Shown here: in pieces, positions 7,667-16,443 of the stretch
Numbering within the stretch: the stretch's first letter is position 1
How the letters are laid out: the number at the start of each line of letters is the position of its first letter
Source: an uncultured Lachnospiraceae bacterium
Lineage (GTDB): Bacteria; Bacillota; Clostridia; Lachnospirales; Lachnospiraceae
Assembly (NCBI GenBank): GCA_947626365.1
Contig: CANQRW010000011.1
Location: 1 to 60,597 of the forward strand
Reading direction: 5' to 3'
Length of the DNA: 60,597 nucleotides
Position numbers and translations under genes: made by a program
Notes under the pieces: generated by a model
Database searches by the model: none
What the model was told of the DNA's origin: nothing
The model's input: the letters and a program-made list of their open reading frames with translations, nothing else

Positions 7667-8950
7667 CTGATCTATGGCGTACAGCGGCAGATTAACAAGC
7701 CATTCTTCCTTCTTATAGTCCGACATAGACGCGCGGACAGAAATTTCAGGCGCGAATTTTTCCCGATAAGTTTTAAGGCTTTTGGCCTTGAGATTTACCT
7801 CCGCCTTTACTTCAACAGGAACAATACGCTGACCTGTATCAACGACAAAATCCACCTCACAGGAACCTCTGTCATTGGTGTAATAATAAACATCCAAATC
7901 CTCAATGGTTTTTAATTGCTGACAAACATACTGTTCCGTGAGGGCACCCTTGAATTCAGCGAAAAGATCATTACCGTCAAGCAAAGTGTGCTGATGAAGT
8001 CCGGCCATACAGCCAAGAAGTCCCACATCAACCAGAAACAGCTTAAATGCTTTCAGATCTTCATACGCTCTCAGCGGGATGCCTGCCGAGTTCACACGGC
8101 TGATCTTGTGGGCAAGCCCGCAATCACTGAGCCACATGATCGCGGTTTCGTAGTCTTTCGCGCGGGCGCCTTCGCGAACAAGCCCATAGATGAATTTTTT
8201 ATTTTCTTTCGCCAGCTGAGAAGGAATACTGTTCCATACCATACGAAGTCTCGGAACGATTTCATTTGGAGCATGCTTGGAAAAATCCTGTTCATAAGCT
8301 GCCAGGATTCGCTTTTGAATTTCACGGACCTCATTAAAGTCCTTATCCTCCGCGAAACTTTGTACCGCTTCCGGCATGCCTCCAACAAAGTAATATTGCT
8401 TCAAAGCGTCAATATATGTCTGTTTGAAGCTTGTAATCATTTGAAAATCCTGCTTATCCAGCAGCTCCGCAAATCGTTCTTTGTCGGTCGCCATAAGGAA
8501 TTCCTTGAAAGAGAGGGGATAAAGCTTTAAGAAATCCACCTTGCCCACAGGAAAGGACGTGCCCTCGTGCAGAGCAATGCCAAGCAAAGAGCCGGCACAT
8601 ATAATGTGATACCGCGGCGCATTTTCGCAGAAATATTTCAGTGATGTCAATGCCCTCGGAACTTCCTGCACTTCATCAAAAATCAGCAGAGTATTATCAG
8701 GATCAATTTTGCGGCCCGCATACAGTTCCAAGCCCATAATCAAGCGGTCCGTATCCAGATCAGAGGCAAACAGTTCCGCCATTCTGGAATTGGAGTCGAA
8801 ATTGATATATATGGTATCCCTATAGGCCTGTCTGCCAAACTCTCTCATCAGCCAGGTCTTACCGACCTGACGCGCCCCTTCGATAATCAAAGGCTTACGG
8901 CGTTTGCTCTCTTTCCATTTTAACAGCTCTTTCATTGCAATTCGGTACAT
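7652..8950 (-). CDS. AAA-type ATP-binding protein with DUF4143
   Basis: Start ATG 8950 chosen for the GGAGG eight bases upstream; the frame extends further but without a site. The 432-residue protein has an N-terminal AAA_14 P-loop domain (Walker A GARQVGKTW near residues 25-33, Walker B LLIFDEVQE near 90-98) and a C-terminal DUF4143 domain with the nuclease-like core EVDFVVDTGQRIVPVEVKAE (about 375-395), which has the D...ExK layout of PD-(D/E)XK enzymes. Such proteins are abundant in gut anaerobes; the role is unproven, with stress or defence suggested. Its last codons come from a dispersed repeat. Flanked by a strong promoter with an inverted repeat. Confidence 0.85.
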   Translation of the reverse strand: MYRIAMKELLKWKESKRRKPLIIEGARQVGKTWLMREFGRQAYRDTIYINFDSNSRMAELFASDLDTDRLIMGLELYAGRKIDPDNTLLIFDEVQEVPRALTSLKYFCENAPRYHIICAGSLLGIALHEGTSFPVGKVDFLKLYPLSFKEFLMATDKERFAELLDKQDFQMITSFKQTYIDALKQYYFVGGMPEAVQSFAEDKDFNEVREIQKRILAAYEQDFSKHAPNEIVPRLRMVWNSIPSQLAKENKKFIYGLVREGARAKDYETAIMWLSDCGLAHKISRVNSAGIPLRAYEDLKAFKLFLVDVGLLGCMAGLHQHTLLDGNDLFAEFKGALTEQYVCQQLKTIEDLDVYYYTNDRGSCEVDFVVDTGQRIVPVEVKAEVNLKAKSLKTYREKFAPEISVRASMSDYKKEEWLVNLPLYAIDQITSV

Positions 8951-8973
8951 ATGCGTGCCTCCATTATTATAAT

Positions 8974-9010
8974 GCATGTGTAGTATAATACATGCTTGCA
9001 AAAATTGCAA
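8974..9010 (-). promoter_or_regulatory. Promoter with overlapping inverted repeat for the DUF4143 gene
   Basis: TTGCAA (9005-9010), 17-base spacer, TATACT (8982-8987). The -10 box lies between the arms GCATGT (8974-8979) and ACATGC (8990-8995), an arrangement expected for a repressor site. Confidence 0.55.
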
Positions 9011-9188
9011 CGATTTTTGTATTGATATAAACACTTTTTACAGTGAAAATATGCTTATCAGCACAAAAAGGGGGAGAAACAATTTGGTGTCAAACTTGTG
9101 TCAGAACGTCCGCTCGGGAAAATCAGCCTTTCAAAATCCAGTCGAAAAAATTCTGCAAACCCTTGAAAAATAAGGCAAAACTCGAAAA

Positions 9189-9228
9189 AATACCCCGTCC
9201 GCCACACCATTGCAACGAACAGGGTATT
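9189..9228 (-). terminator. Second terminator of the peptide operon
   Basis: Thirteen-base arms (9189-9201 and 9216-9228) pair with two G-U wobbles around a 14-base loop and are followed on the minus strand by a U-tract (9184-9188). Confidence 0.75.
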
Positions 9229-9233
9229 AAAAA

Positions 9234-9284
9234 GGGGAGGATAAGTATTAATCTTCTCTTTGGTACTAATCACATTATCTCCCC
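9234..9284 (-). terminator. First terminator of the peptide operon
   Basis: GGGGAGATAA-type arms (9275-9284 and 9234-9244, one bulge) followed on the minus strand by five U (9229-9233). With the neighbouring hairpin it forms a tandem terminator about 90 bases beyond the last ABC gene. Confidence 0.7.
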
Positions 9285-9332
9285 ATCCTGGCATTTTATA
9301 CACCATATAAAAAAATTTTTCAGGCGGAAGAT

Positions 9333-9350
9333 TCTGCCACGCCTGGCAGA
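9333..9350 (-). repeat. Short hairpin after the last ABC gene
   Basis: TCTGCCA and TGGCAGA arms around a four-base loop, 19 bases beyond the stop codon. A T-rich run lies further downstream; it may protect the mRNA 3' end or act as a weak terminator. The rest of 9035-9368 holds the two terminators and the ATPase promoter; no gene is visible. Confidence 0.5.
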
Positions 9351-9368
9351 GGCCCTGCGCCGCTGCTC

Positions 9369-10343
9369 TCACGGCTTCCCGCCGCAGAAATGGCAGCAGC
9401 ACATATGCCCGTTCCCCAGATCTACCTGGGGCGGCGCCTGCTGGCTGCAGACAGGCTGCGCCTGGGGGCAGCGGGTATGGAAGCGGCAGCCTGACGGCGG
9501 ATCGATAGGGCTGGGAATGTCGCCTTCCAGGATCGTCCTGTGCTCTACGGCGTCATTTCCCACTTCAGGCACAGCCGAAAGAAGGGCGCGGGTGTAGGGG
9601 TGAACCGGATTTTCATAAATATCCTTTTTGCACCCGGACTCCACTACCACTCCCAGATACATGACCACGATCCGGTCGCAGAGATGCTTTACCACCCGCA
9701 GGTCATGAGAAATAAACAGATAAGTCAGCCCATGCTCCTTCTGCAGCTTGCGTATCAGGTTCACCACCTGGGCCTGGACCGACACGTCCAGGGCGGACAC
9801 CGGCTCGTCGCACACGATAAAACGGGGATTGATGGCGATCGCCCGCGCGATCCCGATCCTCTGACGCTGGCCGCCGGAAAATTCATGGGGGAACCGGTCG
9901 ATATAATCGGCCCTGAGGCCTACCTCCTCCATCAGCTCCAAAACCCTCTTCTTAAGCTGCTCCCTGTCCTTCATGCCGTGAACCTTAAGAGGCGCGGCAA
10001 TCAGCTCAAACACAGTCTTTCTGGGATCCAGGCACCCGTATGGGTCCTGAAAGATGATCTGCATTTCAGAGCGGAGAGGACGCATCTGCTTCTCCGTGTA
10101 ATGAGTGATGTTCTGACCGTCAAACCATACTTCTCCCTCTGTGGCAGGCGTAAGCCCCAGAATGACCCGGCCCATGGTTGTCTTGCCGCAGCCGCTCTCT
10201 CCCACCAGGCCCAGGGTCTCCCCCTGATAGATATCAAAAGTGATGCCGTCCAGGGCCTTGGCCGCTTTCTTGCTTCCGAAACCGCCTACGGGGAAATATT
10301 TTTTCAGGTTTTTTACCTGTATCAAAACTTGTTCCTGTCCCAT
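9369..10343 (-). CDS. Oligopeptide/dipeptide ABC transporter ATP-binding protein (OppF/DppF type)
   Basis: The 324-residue ATPase carries Walker A GESGCGKTT (about 43-51), the signature FSGGQRQRIGIARA, Walker B FIVCDEPVSALD, and the C-terminal oligopeptide-transporter extension with the four-Cys pattern (CRFHTRCP ... C ... C) typical of OppF/DppF. It energises peptide import together with the adjacent OppD-like ATPase and the two permeases. Start ATG has GGGAGGAG nine bases upstream and lies 4 bases from the preceding stop. Last gene of the operon. Confidence 0.95.
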   Translation of the reverse strand: MGQEQVLIQVKNLKKYFPVGGFGSKKAAKALDGITFDIYQGETLGLVGESGCGKTTMGRVILGLTPATEGEVWFDGQNITHYTEKQMRPLRSEMQIIFQDPYGCLDPRKTVFELIAAPLKVHGMKDREQLKKRVLELMEEVGLRADYIDRFPHEFSGGQRQRIGIARAIAINPRFIVCDEPVSALDVSVQAQVVNLIRKLQKEHGLTYLFISHDLRVVKHLCDRIVVMYLGVVVESGCKKDIYENPVHPYTRALLSAVPEVGNDAVEHRTILEGDIPSPIDPPSGCRFHTRCPQAQPVCSQQAPPQVDLGNGHMCCCHFCGGKP

Positions 10344-10346
10344 CGC

Positions 10347-11330
10347 TTACTCCTCCCACGCTTTTGAATACCGGTGGCACCGGCTGCAGTGTCCCGGTCC
10401 CACTTCCAGAAGCTCAGGCGCCTGGCTTCGGCAGATTTCCCTGGCATAGGGGCATCTGGGGTGGAAACGGCAGCCTTTCGGGATATCATAAAGGCTGGGC
10501 ACCATCCCTTCAATGGCGGTCAGCTCCTCCACCTCCTCCGAAAGCCGGGGAATGGAATTCAGAAGCCCCTCCGTATAAGGATGGCTCATATGGTGAAATA
10601 CTTCCTTCATCGTCCCGGATTCCACGATCTGGCCGCAGTACATGACCACCACATCGTCGGCCATCTCCGATATGATCCCCAGATCGTGAGTGATCATGAT
10701 CAGGGACGTATGCAGCTGCTTCTGAAGGTTCTTCATCAGCTCCAGGATCTGGGCCTGAATGGTCACATCCAGGGCCGTCGTCGGCTCGTCGGCGATCAGA
10801 AGCTCTGGATTGCAGGCCAGGGCTATGGCGATGACCACGCGCTGGCGCATACCGCCGGACAGCTGGTGGGGGTAATTGTCTACCCTGGTCTCCGGGCTGG
10901 GGATCCCTACCAGCCGAAGCATCTCGATGGCCTTCTGCCTGGCTTCCTTCTTCTTCATTTTCTGCCGGACAATGAAAACCTCCGCGATCTGGGTTCCCAC
11001 CGTGTAAACCGGATTTAAAGCCGTCATAGGCTCCTGGAAGATCATGGAAATATGAGCGCCGCGGATCTCCTGCATTTCTTTTTCCGTCAGTTTCACCAGG
11101 TCCCGGCCGTTAAACAGGATCTGACCGTCCACGATCCGGCCTGCCGGCTCCTGCAAAAGCCTCATGATCGACAGGGACGTAACGCTTTTTCCCGAACCGG
11201 ATTCCCCGACGATCCCCAGTGTCTTTCCTTTTTCCAGGCGGAAGCTGACCCCGTCTACCGCAGGGGCCACGCCGCGCTCCGTAAAGAAATGAGTGCTCAG
11301 ATTTTTGACTTCCAACAATGTCTCGCTCAT
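10347..11330 (-). CDS. Oligopeptide/dipeptide ABC transporter ATP-binding protein (OppD/DppD type)
   Basis: The 327-residue ATPase has Walker [10 protein letters not shown] (about 40-48), signature [15 protein letters not shown], Walker [17 protein letters not shown] and the C-terminal OppC-interaction/Cys-rich extension ([11 protein letters not shown] ... C). It pairs with the following OppF-type protein. Start ATG follows GAGGAG. Position within peptidase and permease genes supports a peptide substrate. Confidence 0.95.
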   Translation of the reverse strand: MSETLLEVKNLSTHFFTERGVAPAVDGVSFRLEKGKTLGIVGESGSGKSVTSLSIMRLLQEPAGRIVDGQILFNGRDLVKLTEKEMQEIRGAHISMIFQEPMTALNPVYTVGTQIAEVFIVRQKMKKKEARQKAIEMLRLVGIPSPETRVDNYPHQLSGGMRQRVVIAIALACNPELLIADEPTTALDVTIQAQILELMKNLQKQLHTSLIMITHDLGIISEMADDVVVMYCGQIVESGTMKEVFHHMSHPYTEGLLNSIPRLSEEVEELTAIEGMVPSLYDIPKGCRFHPRCPYAREICRSQAPELLEVGPGHCSRCHRYSKAWEE

Positions 11331-11346
11331 AAGACAAACTCCTCTT

Positions 11347-12483
11347 CTATCCCAGGATCACCAGGTCCTTCGTCACCTTGTTCAGATATTCAAAGCCAAT
11401 CGGAGTTACCAAAACCACATCCTCCACTCTCGTCAGGCCCTTTCCCGGCAGAAACAGGCTGGGCTCGTCGGTAAAGCACATGCCGGGCTGCACAATGGTA
11501 TCTTCTCCCTCAGCCATAAAGGGACGCTCATGGACGTCCATACCGATACAATGACCCATCCGGTGAATGAAATGCTCATCCATCCCCGCGTCCTTCATCA
11601 CCTGATGGCAGGCGCGGTTCAGATCCTTGCAGGCAGATACGCCGACCACCGCGGCGTCCAAAGCCGCCTTCTGAGCCATCATCACCAGCTCATGGCAGCG
11701 GCGAAGCTCCGCCGACGGCTCCCGGAGAAACACAGTCCTTCCGAAATCAGAGCAATAACCTTTGTAAACCACTCCGTAATCAAAAGCAATCACATGGTCT
11801 TCCCTCAGAAGCCCGTAAGGCTCGCCGATCCGGTTTCCTGCCAGAGGGCCGTAATTCAAAACCTCCGCAGGGAAAGAACTGTAAGAACAGTCATAGGTCT
11901 CCAGAAGACGCTCGATCTCATGCTCGATATCGCGGATGGGCGTGCCCGGCTTCAGCATGGGCAGCACATCATAATAAATCTGGTCGGCCACCTGGCTGGC
12001 ATGGCGCATCAGGGCAATCTCATCCTCATCCTTAATCGCCCGCATGGCGTCCAGCTCCGCCGAGATATCTTTTACTTTCGCGTCATGGCGATCCAAAAGC
12101 CGCAGCGTCAGCATGGAAGAAATGTCCCTGGTCACCCCCAGAGTCTTTCCGTCCAGCCCCTGGGCCGTCACTTCCTTATCAAAGGCTTCCCCGTAAATAT
12201 CCACATCGGGGAATTCCACCAGCTTGTCCACCTGGGGAAACTGCTCCATGCGGAAAGAAAATCCCAGGGCAGACAGCCTCGGACAAAAAGCGGTCACCGC
12301 CTTCTGCGTCACCAAAAGGCTGGCGAATTCCAGGCTGTTCTGCCTGTTTTTCGTATTGCCGTGTCCTGCCCTCGGCAGGCCGGTCATATATTCCCATGAG
12401 GCGTCATTGGCAATGAAAGCGCCGTCCACGCCGGCTTTTTCCATTCTGGCCCGCAGCGTCTCGATTCTTTTTCCGTAATCCAT
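11347..12483 (-). CDS. M24 family Xaa-Pro peptidase/dipeptidase
   Basis: The 378-residue protein has the creatinase-like N domain (1-150) and a pita-bread catalytic domain with all five metal ligands visible: D235 (FDYGVVY), D246 (SDFGRT), H311 (GHCIGMDVHE), E340 (TDEPSLF) and E354 (RVEDVV). It should be a cytoplasmic Mn/Co aminopeptidase P or prolidase that cuts imported short peptides ahead of or after proline. Start ATG preceded by GGAGGA. It sits between permease and ATPase genes of a peptide transporter, 15 bases from each, so it is co-transcribed. It lacks a signal peptide. PepQ and PepP cannot be told apart here. Confidence 0.9.
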   Translation of the reverse strand: MDYGKRIETLRARMEKAGVDGAFIANDASWEYMTGLPRAGHGNTKNRQNSLEFASLLVTQKAVTAFCPRLSALGFSFRMEQFPQVDKLVEFPDVDIYGEAFDKEVTAQGLDGKTLGVTRDISSMLTLRLLDRHDAKVKDISAELDAMRAIKDEDEIALMRHASQVADQIYYDVLPMLKPGTPIRDIEHEIERLLETYDCSYSSFPAEVLNYGPLAGNRIGEPYGLLREDHVIAFDYGVVYKGYCSDFGRTVFLREPSAELRRCHELVMMAQKAALDAAVVGVSACKDLNRACHQVMKDAGMDEHFIHRMGHCIGMDVHERPFMAEGEDTIVQPGMCFTDEPSLFLPGKGLTRVEDVVLVTPIGFEYLNKVTKDLVILG

Positions 12484-12498
12484 ATATAATCCTCCTGA

Positions 12499-13335
12499 TC
12501 AGACCTCTGTTTTCATCCTCGGATCCAGAATATCCCGGATCGCGTCACCGATAAAGTTGGCGCCGATGGATACCAGGAATATGGACGCTCCCGGGAAGAA
12601 GCTGATCCACCAATATTCCAGGATCGCCACGCCGTCAGATACCATATAGCCCCATTCCGCCGTAGGCGGGGACACACCCATTCCCAAAAAGCTCAGCCCG
12701 GCGAAGGTCAAAATGGCGGTTCCCACATCTGTAGACGCCAATACCAGCACCGAGGACATACAGTTGGGAATGATCGTTTTCAAAAGAATCGTCATCCTGT
12801 TCTGTCCGATGACCCTTTCACTGGTCACATACTCCGATTCCCGAACCGTCAGAACCAGGCCCCTCATCATACGGGCGTATTTGGGCCAGGCCACCACCGC
12901 GATAGCCAAGATAGCGTTGAGAACGCTTTTCCCCAGGGCCGCCGCCAAAGCCATAGCCAGCAGAATCGCCGGGAAAGAAAGGATGATGTCGGCGATACGC
13001 ATCAGAACCTCATCTACCACTTTCCCGAAATATCCTGCCACCGCCCCGTAAAGGCTTCCGAAAGCGCATGACAGGATCACTACAAGAATGCCGGATGGAA
13101 TGGAGATCTGCGCTCCGTAAATGACACGGCTGAAAATATCACGCCCAAAGGAATCCGTTCCAAACCAGTGGGCGCTCCCGGGCGCCTGAAAACGACTGGC
13201 CAGATCCTGAACCGCAGGGTCATAGGGAGCTATCACCGGCGCCAGGACCGCGCACAGGATAAACACCGCCCAGATCACGATCCCCACCGCCGCCAGAGGA
13301 TTTTTGCGAATGAATTTTTGCACTGAATGTTTCAT
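12499..13335 (-). CDS. Oligopeptide ABC transporter permease (DppC/OppC type)
   Basis: Start ATG 13335 preceded by GAGGAGGGAG; a longer frame overlaps the upstream permease gene and is not used. The 278-residue protein has the OppC N-terminal signature (FGTDSFGRDIFSRVIYGAQISI), about six membrane helices, and the EAA loop near RMMRGLVLTVRESEYV...ASDV. It forms the membrane channel with the DppB-type permease. Confidence 0.94.
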   Translation of the reverse strand: MKHSVQKFIRKNPLAAVGIVIWAVFILCAVLAPVIAPYDPAVQDLASRFQAPGSAHWFGTDSFGRDIFSRVIYGAQISIPSGILVVILSCAFGSLYGAVAGYFGKVVDEVLMRIADIILSFPAILLAMALAAALGKSVLNAILAIAVVAWPKYARMMRGLVLTVRESEYVTSERVIGQNRMTILLKTIIPNCMSSVLVLASTDVGTAILTFAGLSFLGMGVSPPTAEWGYMVSDGVAILEYWWISFFPGASIFLVSIGANFIGDAIRDILDPRMKTEV

Positions 13336-13346
13336 AAGCTCCCTCC

Positions 13347-14363
13347 TCAATAGCGAATCCGCGGGTCGATCACCGCATAGATAATATCCACCAGAAAATT
13401 CATCAGGACGTTGACCGCCGCGATGAAAAGCGTAGTTCCCATGATAGCCGGGAAATCCAGGGTGGTCGCCGCCTTGTAAGCGTAAAGGCCCACCCCCGGG
13501 TAAGAGAAGATCGTCTCCACCAGCACGGTGCCTCCCAGAAGGGAACCGTAGCTTAAGCCAAACATAGTCACAGAGGGGATCAGCCCGTTCTTTAAAACGT
13601 GGCACCGCAGGATCCGCCCCTCAGACAAGCCTTTGGCTTTGGCCGTCCGCAGGTAATCCTGCTGCATGACCTCAAGCATACTGGAGCGGACCGTCCTGGT
13701 CAGGATTCCCATGGTGGAAGCCGCCAGAACGAAGGACGGCAGGATCAGATGTCCCAGGGCGTCCCGCAAAAGATCCGGCTCTCCGTAGGCAATGGCGTCG
13801 AAAATCAGAAATCCCGTAGGAAATTTGGCGCCCAGCCAGTCCGAGCCCACTCTTCCGGAACCGGGGACGACGCCCAGCCTCAGGTAAAACACATACAAAA
13901 GCAGAATGGACAGCCAGAAGGCCGGTATGGAAATCCCCATGAGAGAAAACACCCTCAGGATATGGTCCGGCAGCTTATTGTGCCTGGCCGCGCTGAGCAG
14001 CCCGAACAAAAGGCCGAACAGGATACTGAAAATCGTGGCGATGGTCGCCATCTCAAAGGTGGCCGGAATATACTGGGCCAGATCTGACAGCACCGGCTGT
14101 TTGGTCCGGATGGAGGTTCCCATATCGCCGTGGAACAGGTTTTTCATATAATTGATATACTGGACATGCAGAGGCTGATCCAGTCCCCATTTCGCCTCAT
14201 AAGCCGCCACGATCTCAGGATCGCTCATGGCAGTCTGTCCCAGATTGGCCGCCAGGGGATCGCCGGGAACCAGATGGGAGATGCAGAAGGTGATAATGGA
14301 AATTCCAAACATGACCACCAGCATCAGAATCAGTCTTCGGCCAATGTATTTTAGCATGTTCAT
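13347..14363 (-). CDS. Oligopeptide ABC transporter permease (DppB/OppB type)
   Basis: Start ATG 14363 has AAAGGA eight bases upstream; a longer frame is unlikely. The 338-residue protein begins with the typical MLKYIGRRLILMLVVMFGISIITF helix, contains the HLVPGDP motif and about six helices, and the EAA-like loop RTVRSSMLEVMQQDYLRTAKAKG. The paired DppC starts 12 bases after its stop. Confidence 0.94.
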   Translation of the reverse strand: MNMLKYIGRRLILMLVVMFGISIITFCISHLVPGDPLAANLGQTAMSDPEIVAAYEAKWGLDQPLHVQYINYMKNLFHGDMGTSIRTKQPVLSDLAQYIPATFEMATIATIFSILFGLLFGLLSAARHNKLPDHILRVFSLMGISIPAFWLSILLLYVFYLRLGVVPGSGRVGSDWLGAKFPTGFLIFDAIAYGEPDLLRDALGHLILPSFVLAASTMGILTRTVRSSMLEVMQQDYLRTAKAKGLSEGRILRCHVLKNGLIPSVTMFGLSYGSLLGGTVLVETIFSYPGVGLYAYKAATTLDFPAIMGTTLFIAAVNVLMNFLVDIIYAVIDPRIRY

Positions 14364-14410
14364 AGTCAAGATCCTTTCTGCCCGGCACTTGGAAAACCGT
14401 CGGGCGGAAT

Positions 14411-14453
14411 ACAGATAAAGCGTCACCGGCGCTTTATTTGCATACTGACGTAA
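14411..14453 (+). repeat. Dispersed hairpin repeat, copy C
   Basis: Perfect arms ATAAAGCG (14415-14422) and CGCTTTAT (14430-14437), loop TCACCGG, tail GCATACTGACGTAA (14440-14453). Between dppA and dppB in the operon; an adjacent hairpin is at 14459-14488. Confidence 0.8.
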
Positions 14454-14458
14454 CGCCG

Positions 14459-14488
14459 GAAGCGGGGCCGTATCACAGACCCCGCTTC
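14459..14488. repeat. GC-rich hairpin between solute-binding protein and permease genes
   Basis: GAAGCGGGG (14459-14467) pairs with CCCCGCTTC (14480-14488). No U-tract on the minus strand. A hairpin here is commonly used to keep binding-protein mRNA more abundant than permease mRNA. Confidence 0.6.
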
Positions 14489-14527
14489 GACTTTTTATCC
14501 GGCGCCGAGCACAGCGCCGCGTATCCT

Positions 14528-16219
14528 TTACTGAGCTACTTTCAGATCAGCAAATTCCAGTACAAAAGCCGCGCTGGGAACGATATTCTGTACTCTGCTG
14601 TTTACGGCCCAGGTACGGCCTGCCTGCAGATATACGATATAGGGAGCGTCAGCCTCATCCATCATTTTCTGAATATCCAAGAACTGCTGTTCACGAACGG
14701 TATCGTCCGTCTCCTGAGCCGCCTCTGCGCCAAGGGCCGCCAGCTCCGGAGCCATGTCCTCCGTCCATCCGGCGCGAAGGCCTACCGTGTTGCCGGGCAG
14801 GAAGGCCAGCTGGTTGTTGGAATCGTAGTAGTCAGGACCCCACTGTCCGATAACCGCCTGCTCCGTGCCGTCGCGGTAGCTTTCCAGATATACGGAAACT
14901 TCCTGGGAATCAATGTTCATGGTCACGCCGACCTCTGCCAGGTCAGACTGGATCTTCTCCGCGTTCATCATGAAGGACACGCCGTCGGGGGCCATATCCG
15001 GGATCACGCCGCAGTTAAAGGTGAAGCCGTCCGGATATCCGGCTTCCGCCAGAAGGGATTTTGCCTTCTCCACATCCCTGGTCACCGTGCTCTCTCCCGC
15101 GTATCCCAAAAAGCCTGAAGGGATAATGCCCGCGGGAGTGAAAGCTCCGTTTCCGGCCAGAGCGCAGATGCCCTCGTAATCGATAGCGTACTTCAGGGCC
15201 TCGCGGACCTTGGGATTGGCCAGTTCTTTTCCGTACTCTTCGCTGGCGTTAAGCATCAGGAAGAAGATATCAAAGGTCTTGCTGGTGACGGTCTGAAGGT
15301 TTTCCTTGCCCTCCAGAAGAGCCGTCTGGTCAGCTGTCAGATCCAGGGCGAAATCAATGTCTCCCGCCTCGATCTCCATCTGCTGGGTGCTTGCGTCCGG
15401 AATATTGCGGATGATCACCTTATCGATGCTGCCCTGCTTCTGGGCGTCCGCGTATTTCTCCATGATCACTTCAGAACCGCTGGTATATGCGGTGATCTGA
15501 TAGGAACCGGCGCCCATGGAAGGATTGGCGTCAATGTAGGCTTGGAAGGTATCGCTCTCGTCGCAGGTACCGCCGTTGGCGGCCGCTACCTCAGAATCAT
15601 AGATCGCCATGGAACCACGGGTAAGGATGCTGAGCAGGGCCGGATTCACGGCATTCAATTTCACAGTCACCTCATAATCTCCCGTCGCCTCAACGCTGTC
15701 CACCGTATCCAGCAGGAAGGAGGGATTGCCCTTGACTCCCTTTACACGGTTTAAGCAGTAGGCCACATCCTCCGCTTTCATTTCTTTGCCGGTAGTAAAC
15801 TTTACGCCTTCGTTCAGAGTAAACACATAGGTCAGTCCGTCGTCGGAAATAGTCCACTCCTTAGCCGCGCTGGGAAGAATCTTGGATTCATCCGTCGGGT
15901 CTACGGTTACCATGGACTGATATACGGAATGAAGCACCATCTCGGCGTCCCAGTCATAGCTGTGAGCCGGGTCAAGGCTGGAATAAGTCATAGCGCTGCC
16001 GATAATAATCTGGCTTGCGGAAGCTTCTTCCTCCGCTGCCGCTGTCGTCTCTTCGCCTGCCGCGGCCTCGGTTCCAGCCGCCTCGCTGCTTTCCGGCGCA
16101 GCTGCCGCTGTAGTGGAATCGCCTGCTTTTTCGATTCCCTTGCCGCCTCCGCAGGCTGACAGGCTCATGGCCATGGCAGCCGCCAGTATTACGGCAGTCA
16201 TTTTTTTCATAGATCTCAT
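14528..16219 (-). CDS. Peptide ABC transporter substrate-binding lipoprotein (SBP family 5)
   Basis: Start ATG 16219 follows GAGGAGGAA; the longer frame has no site. The 563-residue protein has a lipoprotein signal with lipobox LSAC (C23), an Ala/Thr/Glu-rich linker (about 30-70) and a family 5 body (SSLDPAHSYDWDAEMVLHSVYQSMV, then EWTISDDGLTYVFTLNEGVKFTTGKEMKAEDV). It captures peptides, or a related solute, outside the membrane for the adjacent Dpp-type permeases. Family 5 also includes nickel and sugar binders, but the neighbouring peptidase favours peptides. Confidence 0.93.
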   Translation of the reverse strand: MRSMKKMTAVILAAAMAMSLSACGGGKGIEKAGDSTTAAAAPESSEAAGTEAAAGEETTAAAEEEASASQIIIGSAMTYSSLDPAHSYDWDAEMVLHSVYQSMVTVDPTDESKILPSAAKEWTISDDGLTYVFTLNEGVKFTTGKEMKAEDVAYCLNRVKGVKGNPSFLLDTVDSVEATGDYEVTVKLNAVNPALLSILTRGSMAIYDSEVAAANGGTCDESDTFQAYIDANPSMGAGSYQITAYTSGSEVIMEKYADAQKQGSIDKVIIRNIPDASTQQMEIEAGDIDFALDLTADQTALLEGKENLQTVTSKTFDIFFLMLNASEEYGKELANPKVREALKYAIDYEGICALAGNGAFTPAGIIPSGFLGYAGESTVTRDVEKAKSLLAEAGYPDGFTFNCGVIPDMAPDGVSFMMNAEKIQSDLAEVGVTMNIDSQEVSVYLESYRDGTEQAVIGQWGPDYYDSNNQLAFLPGNTVGLRAGWTEDMAPELAALGAEAAQETDDTVREQQFLDIQKMMDEADAPYIVYLQAGRTWAVNSRVQNIVPSAAFVLEFADLKVAQ

Positions 16220-16276
16220 ATCTTCGTTCCTCCTCGTATTAAACTGCACAGCCGGATATCTCTGCCTTCCCAACTC

Positions 16277-16318
16277 GAACAAAGCATCACTGGCTCTTTG
16301 TTCGCATACTGACGTAAT
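16277..16318 (+). repeat. Dispersed hairpin repeat, copy D
   Basis: Arms GAACAAAG (16277-16284) and CTTTGTTC (16296-16303) with ATCACTGG in the loop and tail GCATACTGACGTAAT (16304-16318). Lies between the C-S lyase gene and dppA; the rest of 16220-16443 shows no gene and no convincing promoter. Confidence 0.8.
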
Positions 16319-16443
16319 CCGAGCCGCGCTTATCATTCAGCCGGCTTTTCATCCACCGGCGGAACTTCATTAATCATGTGGTCTGACGTTCCCCTTCTTC
16401 CGATAAAGGATTACGGTATGCCCCTTATTCCTTCCGGTGAAAA

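Noticed and set aside
9035-9368. Short coding frames or a phage attachment remnant after the peptide operon
   Set aside because: The region is explained by two terminators, a hairpin and the promoter of the ATPase gene; no frame has a ribosome site or a recognised product.
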